From: DATIGJ01 sp035644155
Lineage (GTDB): Bacteria > Patescibacteriota > Microgenomatia > Levybacterales > UBA12049
Direction: 5' to 3'
Length of the DNA: 26,361 bases
Assembly (NCBI GenBank): GCA_035644155.1
Contig: DASQPC010000049.1
Span: 1-26,361 of the forward strand
Of the stretch, positions 13,803 to 21,491 are shown piece by piece; the stretch's first letter is position 1; each line of letters opens with the position of its first letter. The position numbers were made by a program, and so were the translations under genes. A model generated the notes under the pieces. That model did not search any database, was not told the DNA's origin, and was given only the letters and a program-made list of their open reading frames with translations.

Positions 13803-14000
13803 ATGGTTAGTGTTGAGATGTTAGAAAAATTTAAGAGGCTATATTTAGAAAAATACAACGTCTCATTGACCAATGAAGAAGCAACCAGAATGGCAACAGA
13901 TCTTGTAAACCTTATGAAAATTTTACTCAGACCTGATAAACCTACAGATAATCAACAAGAAAGGAGGCAAGATGAGACTATCTCAACACACCCTCACTGA
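13803..14000 (+). CDS. Small protein preceding the serine recombinase
   Basis: This 65-residue protein is unknown to me. It is helical-looking (MVSVEMLEKFKRLYLEKY, then LTNEEATRMATDLVNLMKI) with a polar C-terminus (RPDKPTDNQQERRQDE). It overlaps the recombinase start by 29 nt, so the genes are co-translated and the ribosome site of the recombinase lies within this frame. Short helical proteins in this position can be excision or directionality factors, but no homology is recognised and this is speculation. The frame is open from TTG 13785. I chose ATG 13803 because the -10-like TATAGT ends 7 nt before it. The downstream promoter palindrome suggests tight control of both genes. Confidence 0.6.
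   Translation: MVSVEMLEKFKRLYLEKYNVSLTNEEATRMATDLVNLMKILLRPDKPTDNQQERRQDETISTHPH
13961..13967 (+). promoter_or_regulatory. Ribosome binding site of the serine recombinase
   Basis: AAGGAGG lies 4 nt before ATG 13972 and within the coding sequence of the preceding small gene, supporting coupled translation. Confidence 0.65.
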
Positions 14001-15663
14001 TTTACCAATCCAAGCTCAAACCATATCTCGCTATGTTATCTATTGCCGAAAAAGTAGTGAATCTGACGAAAGACAAATTCAATCATTGGGTGATCAGATC
14101 AATACTCTTTTGCCTTTTGTGCAGCAAAGAGGATTATCCATAGTTGACGAACCATTACAAGAGAGTAAGTCAGCGAAATCCCCAGGGAGGCCTCTTTTTA
14201 ATCAAATGATAAATATGATTGAGCAAGGTAAGGCAAACGGAATTATATTACTAAATCCGACACGTCTTTCACGAAATACTGTTGATACCGGACAAATTAT
14301 CTTTCTTATGGATCAAGGCAAGCTTGACGAAGTGGTTACACCATCACAAACATTTAGAAACAACCCCTATGACAAATTCATGCTCAATTTGCTTTGCACA
14401 CAAGCCAAGCTGGAAAATGACAACAAAAGCGTCAGTGTCAGAGATTCTATGAGGATGAAAGCTGAACGTGGCGATTTCCCAGGTACAGCAAGACCAGGAT
14501 ATATGAATAACAAACAGAAAAATCAAGGTCAGCGTGATATTTCAGCACATCCAATATATTTTCCTTTGATGAGAAAGTTTTTTGATATTGCATTAACGGG
14601 AAATTATAGCGTTACAGCATTACTAAAAAAAGCAGAAGAATTAGGGATAAGAAATATTAACGGAAATATTATTGGCAAAACATCTATGTTTAGGTTTTTA
14701 CACGATCCATTTTATACTGGCAAGTTTGTTTACAAGGGAAAACTTTATAAAGGTAATCATCCTGCTATTCTTACTGATGACGAGTTTAACCTATTACAAG
14801 ATATTTTAGATGGTAAATCAAAACCAAAAGTAAAAAGATACACATTCGGGTTAAATGGAACGGTAACCTGCGGAGAATGTCAGTATTGTGTCACAGCAGA
14901 AGCACACACTAAAAAGTACAAAAACGGTACTGCACAAACGTTTGGCTACTATCGCTGTTCTAAGCAAAGTAAGAAAGTAAAATGCTCACAAGGATATCTC
15001 GCCGAAAGCAAAGCAGAAATTCAAGTTGAAGACGATCTTAGTATGTTGGAGCTTGAGCCTGAATTTGCAGCTCTCGTATTTGAAGCATTGGAAATACAAA
15101 AAAATGAGCAACAGACAGTCAAAGAAGATACGCAGATTGCCCTACAAGCCGCTCTTGACGGTGTAAATAAACGAATCAGTAACTTAGTAGACCTCAAAAT
15201 CTCTCCAAATAATGCAGATGGCACCATGCTCTCAGATGATGAATTTGCAGAAAGAAAACAAGCATTATGGATAGAAAAAACCAAAATTCTCGACCAAATA
15301 AAAAAAGACAACAATAATAATGGAGGAGAAGACGAATTGGCAAAAGACAGCTTTGACTTTGGTCTCAAAGCCGCTAAAAGATTTCAAAATGACGATCCTG
15401 AAGAGCAGAAGCTCATAGTAAAAACCGTTTACTCGAACCTGATCTTACTAGATCAAAAATTACATTTTCAGCCTCAAACTCTCTATTTTAAGTATAAAGA
15501 AGGGATAAAACAAACACATGAGGCAAAAACTCGACTCGTACCTGAGAAAAGCTTGCAAAATCAAGCTAATTTTGAATCTTATGTTAAAAACTGTATCTGG
15601 TACGCCTGGAGGGATTTGAACCCCCGACCCCTTCGTCCGAAGCGAAGTGCTCTAATCCACTGA
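13972..15663 (+). CDS. Large serine recombinase (site-specific integrase)
   Basis: This 563-residue recombinase cuts and rejoins DNA through a serine. The N-terminal resolvase domain (about 20-150) has YCRKSS, with catalytic Ser28 after Arg26, and the helix motif NPTRLSRN. A recombinase domain follows, then a zinc ribbon beginning TCGEC near residue 299 with further Cys at YRCS and KCSQ, and a coiled-coil-like region (about 370-470). It is expected to integrate and excise the element at the adjacent tRNA-Arg. The last 22 or so residues (from IWYAWRDLNPRP on) are encoded antisense through the tRNA and the stop TGA lies inside it, so this tail is fixed by the integration site. In the excised circle the C-terminus should differ. 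An AAGGAGG site precedes ATG 13972. Confidence 0.9.
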   Translation: MRLSQHTLTDLPIQAQTISRYVIYCRKSSESDERQIQSLGDQINTLLPFVQQRGLSIVDEPLQESKSAKSPGRPLFNQMINMIEQGKANGIILLNPTRLSRNTVDTGQIIFLMDQGKLDEVVTPSQTFRNNPYDKFMLNLLCTQAKLENDNKSVSVRDSMRMKAERGDFPGTARPGYMNNKQKNQGQRDISAHPIYFPLMRKFFDIALTGNYSVTALLKKAEELGIRNINGNIIGKTSMFRFLHDPFYTGKFVYKGKLYKGNHPAILTDDEFNLLQDILDGKSKPKVKRYTFGLNGTVTCGECQYCVTAEAHTKKYKNGTAQTFGYYRCSKQSKKVKCSQGYLAESKAEIQVEDDLSMLELEPEFAALVFEALEIQKNEQQTVKEDTQIALQAALDGVNKRISNLVDLKISPNNADGTMLSDDEFAERKQALWIEKTKILDQIKKDNNNNGGEDELAKDSFDFGLKAAKRFQNDDPEEQKLIVKTVYSNLILLDQKLHFQPQTLYFKYKEGIKQTHEAKTRLVPEKSLQNQANFESYVKNCIWYAWRDLNPRPLRPKRSALIH

Positions 15664-15674
15664 GCTACAGGCGC
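15598..15674 (-). tRNA. trnR: tRNA-Arg (anticodon UCG), integration target
   Basis: On the minus strand the 77-nt sequence folds as a cloverleaf. The acceptor is GCGCCTG/CAGGCGT, the D-arm is GCTC/GAGC, the anticodon stem is CTTCG/CGAAG with loop CUUCGGA (anticodon UCG, reading CGA), and the T-arm has GGTTCAAAT. The 3' ACCA is encoded. The first pair is G1-U72, a wobble pair. The 3' half overlaps the recombinase gene. The gene is intact, so the integrated element restored or preserved its 3' end. Confidence 0.95.
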
Positions 15675-15682
15675 ATAGAATG

Positions 15683-15711
15683 ATTTTACCAAACTAGCAA
15701 TCTCAATTCAA
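15683..15711 (-). promoter_or_regulatory. Promoter of the tRNA-Arg gene
   Basis: TTGAAT (15711-15706) and TAAAAT (15688-15683) lie 17 bp apart on the minus strand, and the predicted start is close to the mature 5' end at 15674. It lies on the chromosomal side of the tRNA. Confidence 0.65.
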
Positions 15712-15731
15712 ATTTGATATAAATTTTATAT

Positions 15732-16784
15732 ATGCATTTTTTACGTAGTTTTTGGTATTTTATAAAAAAGAACTGGAAAAAAAGTATTGCCGCATTAGTA
15801 ATTCTTATAGTTATCACTTTTTTCTTTTGGCCAAAACCTAAAAAACCAATTGCTACTCAAACAGTCAAAAAAGCAGATATTATCGCATCTCTTTCTGCAA
15901 CAGGCACAGTTTCATCAGATACATCAGTTAAACTAACTTTCCCAAGCGCTGGCAAGCTTGTGTATCTTGGCGCGAAAAAAGGTGATCACCTTAAAAAAGG
16001 ACAAACAATTGCGATCCTTGATCAAAGAACTGTACAAAACAACTTAGAAACAGCCCTTCGTAATTATTCTGAGCAACGAAATACCTTTGATCAAACAAGT
16101 TCAGATAATCAAAATCGTACACCTAATCAAGCACTTAATGATACCATGAAACGAATTTTGCAAGATAATCAATATGACCTTGATAAAGCTGTTTTGTCTG
16201 TCGAACTGCAAGATTTGGCCAAGCAACAATCAGTACTGACGAGTCCTATTGATGGGATTATGATTGCAGAAGATGTGACAACAACTGGTGTGAATGTTTC
16301 AACAACTAATCAATTTACCATTGCAGATCCCTCAAATATTACATTTGATATTGATATCGACGAAGCAGATATTGGAAAGGTAAAAATTGGTCAGCAGGTA
16401 AAAATAAATCTGGATGCATATCCTGATAAAGAACTTATTTTAGTAGTCAAATCAATTGATTTTGCAGCACATACAACATCAACGGGAGGAAATGTTTATA
16501 CAGTTGAAGTTCGTCTCCCAAATAATAAAAACCTTGATTACCGTATTGGGATGAATGGTGACGCAGAAATCATAACTGATGAAAGAAAGAATGTTTTGAA
16601 TATTCCGCTTTCAAGTATTACTGATGACCAACATGTGTATGTTAAGACAGACAAAGGATTTGAAAAAAGAAAAATTGAAACGGGTTTAACCAATGATACT
16701 GACGCAGAAGTAACTTCAGGACTGACACAAGATGAACAAGTTGCTCTTGATCCAACAGAAGCTGAGAAAGAAATCAAAAAGTAG
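15732..16784 (+). CDS. HlyD/MacA-type membrane fusion protein
   Basis: This 350-residue protein has one N-terminal membrane helix (about residues 17-33) followed by an extracellular adaptor. The lipoyl-like half-motifs surround PSAGKLVYLGAKKGDHLKKG (about 75-95) and SPIDGIMIAEDV (about 172-183). A coiled-coil region lies between them, and beta-barrel and membrane-proximal domains follow. This is the layout of MacA/HlyD periplasmic adaptors. It works with the MacB-type ATPase and permease next to it, probably exporting a peptide, lipid or similar substrate. In bacteria without an outer membrane the adaptor must face the exterior or couple to other envelope structures. A TGA-TATAAA box (15718-15723) ends 8 nt before ATG 15732, so the message may be leaderless. 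Confidence 0.85.
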   Translation: MHFLRSFWYFIKKNWKKSIAALVILIVITFFFWPKPKKPIATQTVKKADIIASLSATGTVSSDTSVKLTFPSAGKLVYLGAKKGDHLKKGQTIAILDQRTVQNNLETALRNYSEQRNTFDQTSSDNQNRTPNQALNDTMKRILQDNQYDLDKAVLSVELQDLAKQQSVLTSPIDGIMIAEDVTTTGVNVSTTNQFTIADPSNITFDIDIDEADIGKVKIGQQVKINLDAYPDKELILVVKSIDFAAHTTSTGGNVYTVEVRLPNNKNLDYRIGMNGDAEIITDERKNVLNIPLSSITDDQHVYVKTDKGFEKRKIETGLTNDTDAEVTSGLTQDEQVALDPTEAEKEIKK

Positions 16785-16786
16785 GA

Positions 16787-17464
16787 ATGAAAAAAAATGC
16801 TCCGGTCATTACACTCAAAGATATAACCAAAAGTTACAATACAGCAGATGTTTCTATAGAAGTGCTTCATAGTATTTCTTTAACTATTCATAAAGGAGAA
16901 TTTGTTGCTATAACAGGTCCATCTGGATCAGGCAAATCGACATTATTACATATTATTGGATTGCTTGACCGAGCAACTTCTGGAAAATATTTCCTGCACG
17001 ATGATGATGTAACAAAACTTACAGAAGATGAACAAGCACATGTACGTAATCGTGAGATCGGGTTTGTTTTTCAATCATTTAATCTTTTGCAACGAACGAG
17101 TGTTTTGGAAAATGTCGTTTTGCCAGCAGTCTATGCAGGAATGAAAACGAAAGAACGAGAAGACAAAGCGCAAGAACTACTTGCTGAGGTTGGAATTGAT
17201 GAACATATGTTTAAAAAACCTAATCAATTGTCAGGCGGGCAACAGCAACGTGTCGCGATTGCGCGTGCCTTGATGAATGATCCATCAATTATTCTTGCCG
17301 ATGAACCGACAGGAAATCTGGATAGTACGTCAGGAAAAGATGTTATGAATATTTTAAAAAATCTGTATAAAGAAGGAAAAACAATTATTGTTATTACCCA
17401 TGACAGTACAATAGCACGACAAACTGAACGAATCATCACATTGAAAGACGGCATGCTTGTATGA
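16787..17464 (+). CDS. MacB-type ABC transporter ATPase
   Basis: This 225-residue cytosolic ATPase powers the adjacent permease. Walker A is GPSGSGKST (residues 44-52), the signature LSGGQQQRVAIARAL lies near 147-161, and Walker B with DEPTGNLDST lies near 168-177. The H-loop is VITHD near the C-terminus. This is the LolD/MacB subfamily, which uses the ATPase mainly to drive mechanotransmission in lipoprotein, peptide or macrolide export. It starts 2 nt after the adaptor gene and overlaps the permease gene by 4 nt (ATGA), so the three form one operon with coupled translation. The substrate cannot be told from sequence. Confidence 0.95.
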   Translation: MKKNAPVITLKDITKSYNTADVSIEVLHSISLTIHKGEFVAITGPSGSGKSTLLHIIGLLDRATSGKYFLHDDDVTKLTEDEQAHVRNREIGFVFQSFNLLQRTSVLENVVLPAVYAGMKTKEREDKAQELLAEVGIDEHMFKKPNQLSGGQQQRVAIARALMNDPSIILADEPTGNLDSTSGKDVMNILKNLYKEGKTIIVITHDSTIARQTERIITLKDGMLV

Positions 17465-18654
17465 ATATTGGGGAATTACTGACATTGTCACTGCACGCAC
17501 TTCGTGCTAACAAAATGCGAAGTATCTTAACCATGCTTGGTGTTATTATCGGAGTTTTCGCGGTGATTTTGCTTGTTTCGATTGGATCAGGATTGCAAAG
17601 TTATATTACAAATCAGATTAGTGGTCTTGGATCAAATCTTATTTTTGTTATTCCCGGAAGAGTAGGGGGAGCACGCACACCCGGAGGACAACAAACGAAC
17701 AAGCTTGTCATTAACGATGCCAAAAGGCTTGATACAAAATTGAAAACAATTGCAGATGTAGGTCCTATTGTTCAGAAAATAGCCATCATTAAATATAAAA
17801 ATAAATCTGATAAAGATGCTTCTATTTTTGGCACAACATCAAATTATCCTCAGATTATTGCCAATACAATAATGGAAACAGGAAGCTTTTTTACTGCTTC
17901 ACAGGAACGATCAGGAGCACGAGTTGCTGTGATTGGTCAAACAGTAAAACAAAATCTTTTTGATGGCAAAAGTCCAATTGGAGAAAAAATTTCAATCGCT
18001 GGAAATAGATATATTGTCATTGGCGTTGTCAAAGCGAGAGGCTCAGTCTTTGGCGTTGACGAAGATAATACAGCAATTATCCCAATCAACGCGGCACAAC
18101 GACAATTTAGTGTTACAACGTTAAATACAATTTACCTTTCTGCAAAAAAACCAGATCTCGTTCCTCTAGTGAAAAAAGAAGCAAATACTATTCTTTTGAA
18201 ACGACTGACTGAAGACGATTTTACTCTTCAAACACAAGAACAAACACTTTCGACAATTAGTAATGTCATTGGCGCGCTCACAGTTGCGCTGGGTGGCATC
18301 GCGACAATTTCACTGGTTGTGGGAGGTATTGGTGTGATGAATATTATGCTTGTTTCGGTGACGGAGCGAACAAAAGAAATTGGTCTACGCAAAGCGCTTG
18401 GTGCCAGGAGAAAAGATATCTTGAGTCAATTTCTCTTTGAAGCGGTGATGCTTTGTGTTGCGGGAGGAATAATTGGTATTGGTTTGGGACTTGGGGCATC
18501 ATATATTCTCGCCAAATTCTTTATCTCATCAGTGACAACGTGGTCTGTTTTCTTGGCATTTGCCTTTTCTGTTGCTGTCGGAATAGTATTTGGGATGATG
18601 CCAGCCTACCGGGCGTCCAGACTGTCTCCAATTGAAGCTTTGCGATATGAGTAG
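17461..18654 (+). CDS. MacB/FtsX-type ABC transporter permease
   Basis: This 397-residue permease has an N-terminal membrane helix (about 20-42: MLGVIIGVFAVILLVSIGSG). A large extracellular MacB_PCD domain (about 45-265) follows, then three C-terminal helices (about 275-300, 325-350, 358-380) of the FtsX domain. The cytosolic coupling segment ERTKEIGLRKALGARR is typical. It pairs with the ATPase, overlapping its gene by 4 nt. Type VII ABC exporters of this kind move substrates from the outer leaflet or the periplasmic face rather than across the membrane. The gene ends 6 bp from the convergent multicopper oxidase, with no terminator visible between them. Confidence 0.9.
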   Translation: MNIGELLTLSLHALRANKMRSILTMLGVIIGVFAVILLVSIGSGLQSYITNQISGLGSNLIFVIPGRVGGARTPGGQQTNKLVINDAKRLDTKLKTIADVGPIVQKIAIIKYKNKSDKDASIFGTTSNYPQIIANTIMETGSFFTASQERSGARVAVIGQTVKQNLFDGKSPIGEKISIAGNRYIVIGVVKARGSVFGVDEDNTAIIPINAAQRQFSVTTLNTIYLSAKKPDLVPLVKKEANTILLKRLTEDDFTLQTQEQTLSTISNVIGALTVALGGIATISLVVGGIGVMNIMLVSVTERTKEIGLRKALGARRKDILSQFLFEAVMLCVAGGIIGIGLGLGASYILAKFFISSVTTWSVFLAFAFSVAVGIVFGMMPAYRASRLSPIEALRYE

Positions 18655-18660
18655 CATTGA

Positions 18661-20169
18661 TTATTCCGGAATGTTACCCGATTTAATACCAATGGTATAA
18701 GGTGTTGAAATATTGGGATAGACCACCATCATAGAAAGTCCATGCATAGCATGATTGGTGATATGACAATGAAGCATCCAAAGACCAGGATTATTTGCAA
18801 CAAAAGCAACATCAACTGATTCATTTCGCTCAAGAAGAATAGAATCCAGATGAACAGGACTTCCTTTAATCGGTTTAACATTCATTTTGAGTATTGTCAT
18901 GACATGACCATGAAGATGCATAGGATGGGCTTGAATTGATTTATTAACCATATGAATATGGACAACTTGATCTGGCTTAACGGTCAGCATAGGGACATTT
19001 GGGGAAGACTTACCATTAATAGTATTCACAAACGCAAGTTCTCCATTATGAAAACCAGGATGAGCACCAATCTCCAAGGTATAATTAACGTCAAATTTCG
19101 TTCTTGAGAGAAGAGGATCTGTGGTTGATGTTCCGTAATTCGTAAAATCAAACACTGAAAAAGTCTTCGGATCATCTGGTGCTACTTTACCTGATCCTAA
19201 AACTAGTTTATCACTATCATCAAGATCAAGTAACTGAACGGCACCAGAAGTAGGCATAATGACAACAAGATCGTATCGTTGGCCAGAATCGATTGGCAAA
19301 ATCTGATTCTTAATAAATTGTGGCTCATGAAGATCATGTCCATCAAGCGCTACTACTTGAAATTGCGCACCGGAGACCGCAATCCGTACAGGTTTTCCTA
19401 AAAAATCGCCAGCGGTAGCATTGATGAGCCTTAGTCGAATTTTCTCTCCAGGACGACCAGTAAGCAAGGTCGTTCCTTGGTTACCATTAATCGCAACCGA
19501 CTGTTTCTCTCTTGCATTTTGCAGCAAATTATTCCAAAAAGATTCAAATATATTTTTATAGGGACCTTGATAGTTAGCAAATGCCAAGACATAATCATGA
19601 TCATAATGCGGTTTAGTGACAGGATCAATAATAAATGCTCCGAATAAACCCTTCGGAATCTGATTATTTGGATCCTGATGACTGTGATACCAATACGTTC
19701 CAGGATCATCGGACGCGATAAAATCATAGGCATACGATTCTCCAGGTTTAACAGCATCTTGTGTTACACCCGCAACGCCATCTTCGGCATTCGGGACGCT
19801 TAATCCATGCCAATGAATACTTGTCGCAACCGGAAGTCTGTTTACCAATATAACATGCACATGATCTCCTTGGATGACATGAAGCTCAGGCCCTGGAGTA
19901 GTACCATTAAATGTCCATGCATCGGGCAATCCTTTACGTTTGACAACTTGCGCAATGAGTGAGAAATTTTTTACAGAAGCATTTGTTTTGTTCATCCTGA
20001 GACTAGCAACTGGTGTTTCTCCTTCCAGAGAAACGTCATTATGCATATGTATAGGGGAGCTCATATTCATGCTATCTGGCAAACGAGATTTATAAGCAAA
20101 ATACCGTAAGGAAATCGTTATTAATAAAGCAGCAATAAGTAAAACTAACAATAATTTCTTTTTTCTCAT
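18661..20169 (-). CDS. Multicopper oxidase, membrane-anchored
   Basis: This 502-residue protein has an N-terminal membrane anchor (about residues 6-22: LLLVLLIAALLITISL) and cupredoxin domains. All copper motifs are present: HWHGL (about 116-120), YWYHSH (about 156-161), HPMHLHGH (about 408-415) and HCHITNHAMHGL (about 465-476). The Cys in HCH is the type 1 copper ligand. The axial position after HCH-x3-H-x4 is Leu rather than Met, which in laccases goes with a higher redox potential. It would oxidise a metal ion or organic substrate with O2 outside the membrane. The frame is open to 20580, but the added region lies antisense over the divergent gene and has no features. ATG 20169 directly precedes the anchor. 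It is divergent from the 20243 gene. Confidence 0.9.
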   Translation of the reverse strand: MRKKKLLLVLLIAALLITISLRYFAYKSRLPDSMNMSSPIHMHNDVSLEGETPVASLRMNKTNASVKNFSLIAQVVKRKGLPDAWTFNGTTPGPELHVIQGDHVHVILVNRLPVATSIHWHGLSVPNAEDGVAGVTQDAVKPGESYAYDFIASDDPGTYWYHSHQDPNNQIPKGLFGAFIIDPVTKPHYDHDYVLAFANYQGPYKNIFESFWNNLLQNAREKQSVAINGNQGTTLLTGRPGEKIRLRLINATAGDFLGKPVRIAVSGAQFQVVALDGHDLHEPQFIKNQILPIDSGQRYDLVVIMPTSGAVQLLDLDDSDKLVLGSGKVAPDDPKTFSVFDFTNYGTSTTDPLLSRTKFDVNYTLEIGAHPGFHNGELAFVNTINGKSSPNVPMLTVKPDQVVHIHMVNKSIQAHPMHLHGHVMTILKMNVKPIKGSPVHLDSILLERNESVDVAFVANNPGLWMLHCHITNHAMHGLSMMVVYPNISTPYTIGIKSGNIPE

Positions 20170-20201
20170 TGTAAAGTTATGGTAGCACATACTATACTCA
20201 T

Positions 20202-20231
20202 TTGACACATATTTCTTATTTATATTACAGT
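20202..20231 (+). promoter_or_regulatory. Weak promoter candidate of the 202-aa surface protein
   Basis: TTGACA (20202-20207) with TACAGT (20226-20231) 18 bp downstream, about 11 nt before ATG 20243. The -35 is consensus but the -10 is a 4/6 match. The same TTGACACATAT string occurs in the inverted repeat at 1764-1774. Confidence 0.35.
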
Positions 20232-20242
20232 CTATATAGATC

Positions 20243-20851
20243 ATGAAATTAATTATCATTATTGTTTTTGCCTTGGTTACGCTTAATGTAACATATTTAG
20301 ATTGGCAGGTATTCAATAAAATTTCATCCGTCACGACACAAAATACACAAACAAAACTTGCAACATCTCCTGAAAAAAACACCAATGCCTGTTCACAAAG
20401 TTGTCTCTCCATAATGCAACAGGCAACGGCAGCTGCCAAACTAGTAACTGCACCTGCTTTAACAACCCAAACAACAACCTCAACTGTCAAAGAATTTTTT
20501 GTACCATTTGGCTCAGGAAGTATAACGGCAACTGATTGGCAAGATGTCCCAGGAACGCAAGCATATATTGATACCGCCAATTATCCTCGTATTAAAAAGA
20601 GTGTCTTTGAAGTATCAGTCCATGTGCCAACAGGCAATGAAACAGTCAGTGTTCGATTGTTTAACGCAACCGATCAACATCCTGTTTGGTACTCCGATGT
20701 TTTCTTTGCGGGCGGCACGGATTCACAATTTCTTATTTCGCAACCTATTACGCTTGATCCAGGAAATAAATTGTATAAAGTGCAAATGAAAGCACAATTG
20801 AATTTTCCGGCAATAGTAGATCAATCAAGATTACATATTGTTATCTACTAA
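20243..20851 (+). CDS. Membrane-anchored surface protein with beta-rich domain
   Basis: This 202-residue protein begins with a hydrophobic anchor or uncleaved signal (residues 3-18: LIIIIVFALVTLNVTYL). It continues with a Thr/Ala-rich linker (about 35-80) containing a Cys pair region (NACSQSC). Its C-terminal half is beta-rich (EFFVPFGSGSITATDW, then RIKKSVFEVSVHVPT and the closing LHIVIY), compatible with an extracellular beta-sandwich. I do not recognise a family. It sits divergent from the multicopper oxidase and is followed by another anchored surface protein. Shared envelope function is inferred, with no enzymatic motif visible. It is likely first in a transcript that may also include the next gene. 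Confidence 0.6.
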   Translation: MKLIIIIVFALVTLNVTYLDWQVFNKISSVTTQNTQTKLATSPEKNTNACSQSCLSIMQQATAAAKLVTAPALTTQTTTSTVKEFFVPFGSGSITATDWQDVPGTQAYIDTANYPRIKKSVFEVSVHVPTGNETVSVRLFNATDQHPVWYSDVFFAGGTDSQFLISQPITLDPGNKLYKVQMKAQLNFPAIVDQSRLHIVIY

Positions 20852-20900
20852 AAATTTTGTAATTATACGTATTTTTGTTACAATAGTGTTGTCTAAAAAA

Positions 20901-21488
20901 ATGACAAATATTTTTAAGAAATTATTTCTATCTTACCGACAAATTCCTGATAAAAAACCCTATGTTGAATTCTTTACGGCACTTTTGAGTATTCCCGTCT
21001 TACTGACTGTGATTTTACTCAATGTCAATTCACTGCGTTCCTCAAAAGATAATAAAACTACTAACACAAACACATCTCCTGTCCAAGAAAAAATTTATGT
21101 CACAACAATGCCTGGCGGCAATCAAACCACGACAACAAACGCAACAGCAAGTCCTTGTAAACAAGCAATCGGTCCAATTTCTATTGATTCACCACAAGAA
21201 GGGGATACAATAACCAATAATCCGGTAAATGTTGATGTTAACTATCAACAAGGCAATTATTGTGCTGTAGTCTGGTCATATCGGATCAATGGTGGCAGTT
21301 GGTCAGATTTTGATAACAAATCAATTGCTCTTTATAACCCACCATCAGGTATTATCAAATTGGAACTTCGCGTTAAAAGTGTCGTCGCCAATGGAGAAAA
21401 GGATCTGACAAGAAATTTTACCTATAAGGGGAGTACTATTGTCCCAACAATTTCTCAAAACCCAGTCAGCTCCAGTTCTGCAAATTAA
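20901..21488 (+). CDS. Membrane-anchored protein with Thr-rich linker and Ig-like domain
   Basis: This 195-residue protein has a short cytosolic N-terminus, a membrane helix (about 25-44: FFTALLSIPVLLTVILLNV), a Thr/Asn-rich spacer, and a C-terminal Ig-like beta domain beginning PISIDSPQEGDTITNNP, with two or three Cys (SPC, NYCAVVW). The IDSPQ-x-G-x-T-x-T-N-x-P start is typical of bacterial Ig-like domains. The protein would face the exterior. The frame is open from 20838, but ATG 20901 gives a normal anchor layout, and TGT-TACAAT (20879-20884) lies 16 nt before it. It precedes the flippase-DUF2079 gene by 3 nt, so the two are probably co-transcribed. Function is unknown. Binding or scaffold roles are possible. 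Confidence 0.6.
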   Translation: MTNIFKKLFLSYRQIPDKKPYVEFFTALLSIPVLLTVILLNVNSLRSSKDNKTTNTNTSPVQEKIYVTTMPGGNQTTTTNATASPCKQAIGPISIDSPQEGDTITNNPVNVDVNYQQGNYCAVVWSYRINGGSWSDFDNKSIALYNPPSGIIKLELRVKSVVANGEKDLTRNFTYKGSTIVPTISQNPVSSSSAN

Positions 21489-21491
21489 CAG

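Larger units (their letters stand above)
1..15601. mobile_element. Partial integrative (probably conjugative) element at tRNA-Arg
   Basis: The interval holds VirB2/VirB6-like transfer proteins, a VirD4/TraG-type ATPase, a Replic_Relax protein, a large serine recombinase and several defence or resistance cargo genes. The recombinase gene abuts and overlaps the 3' end of a tRNA-Arg gene, a classic integration target. The tRNA 5' end and its promoter lie on the other side, so the element extends leftwards. The left attachment site and the remaining type IV secretion genes (VirB4 and others) must lie beyond position 1. I saw no second copy of the tRNA 3' end inside the window. The element assignment is inferred from gene content. 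The exact right boundary inside the tRNA is unknown. Confidence 0.6.

Noticed and set aside
15598..15663. WRDLNPRP-like peptide as a protein motif
   Set aside because: It is the antisense translation of the tRNA-Arg 3' half, not a domain.
20202..20212. Copy of TTGACACATAT matching the inverted repeat at 1764-1774
   Set aside because: It is a single half-site in a chromosomal region, and the -35 consensus plus an A/T-rich extension explains it by chance.
20170..20580. N-terminal 137-codon extension of the multicopper oxidase
   Set aside because: It covers the divergent surface-protein gene and lacks any signal. ATG 20169 precedes the anchor and fits the family.
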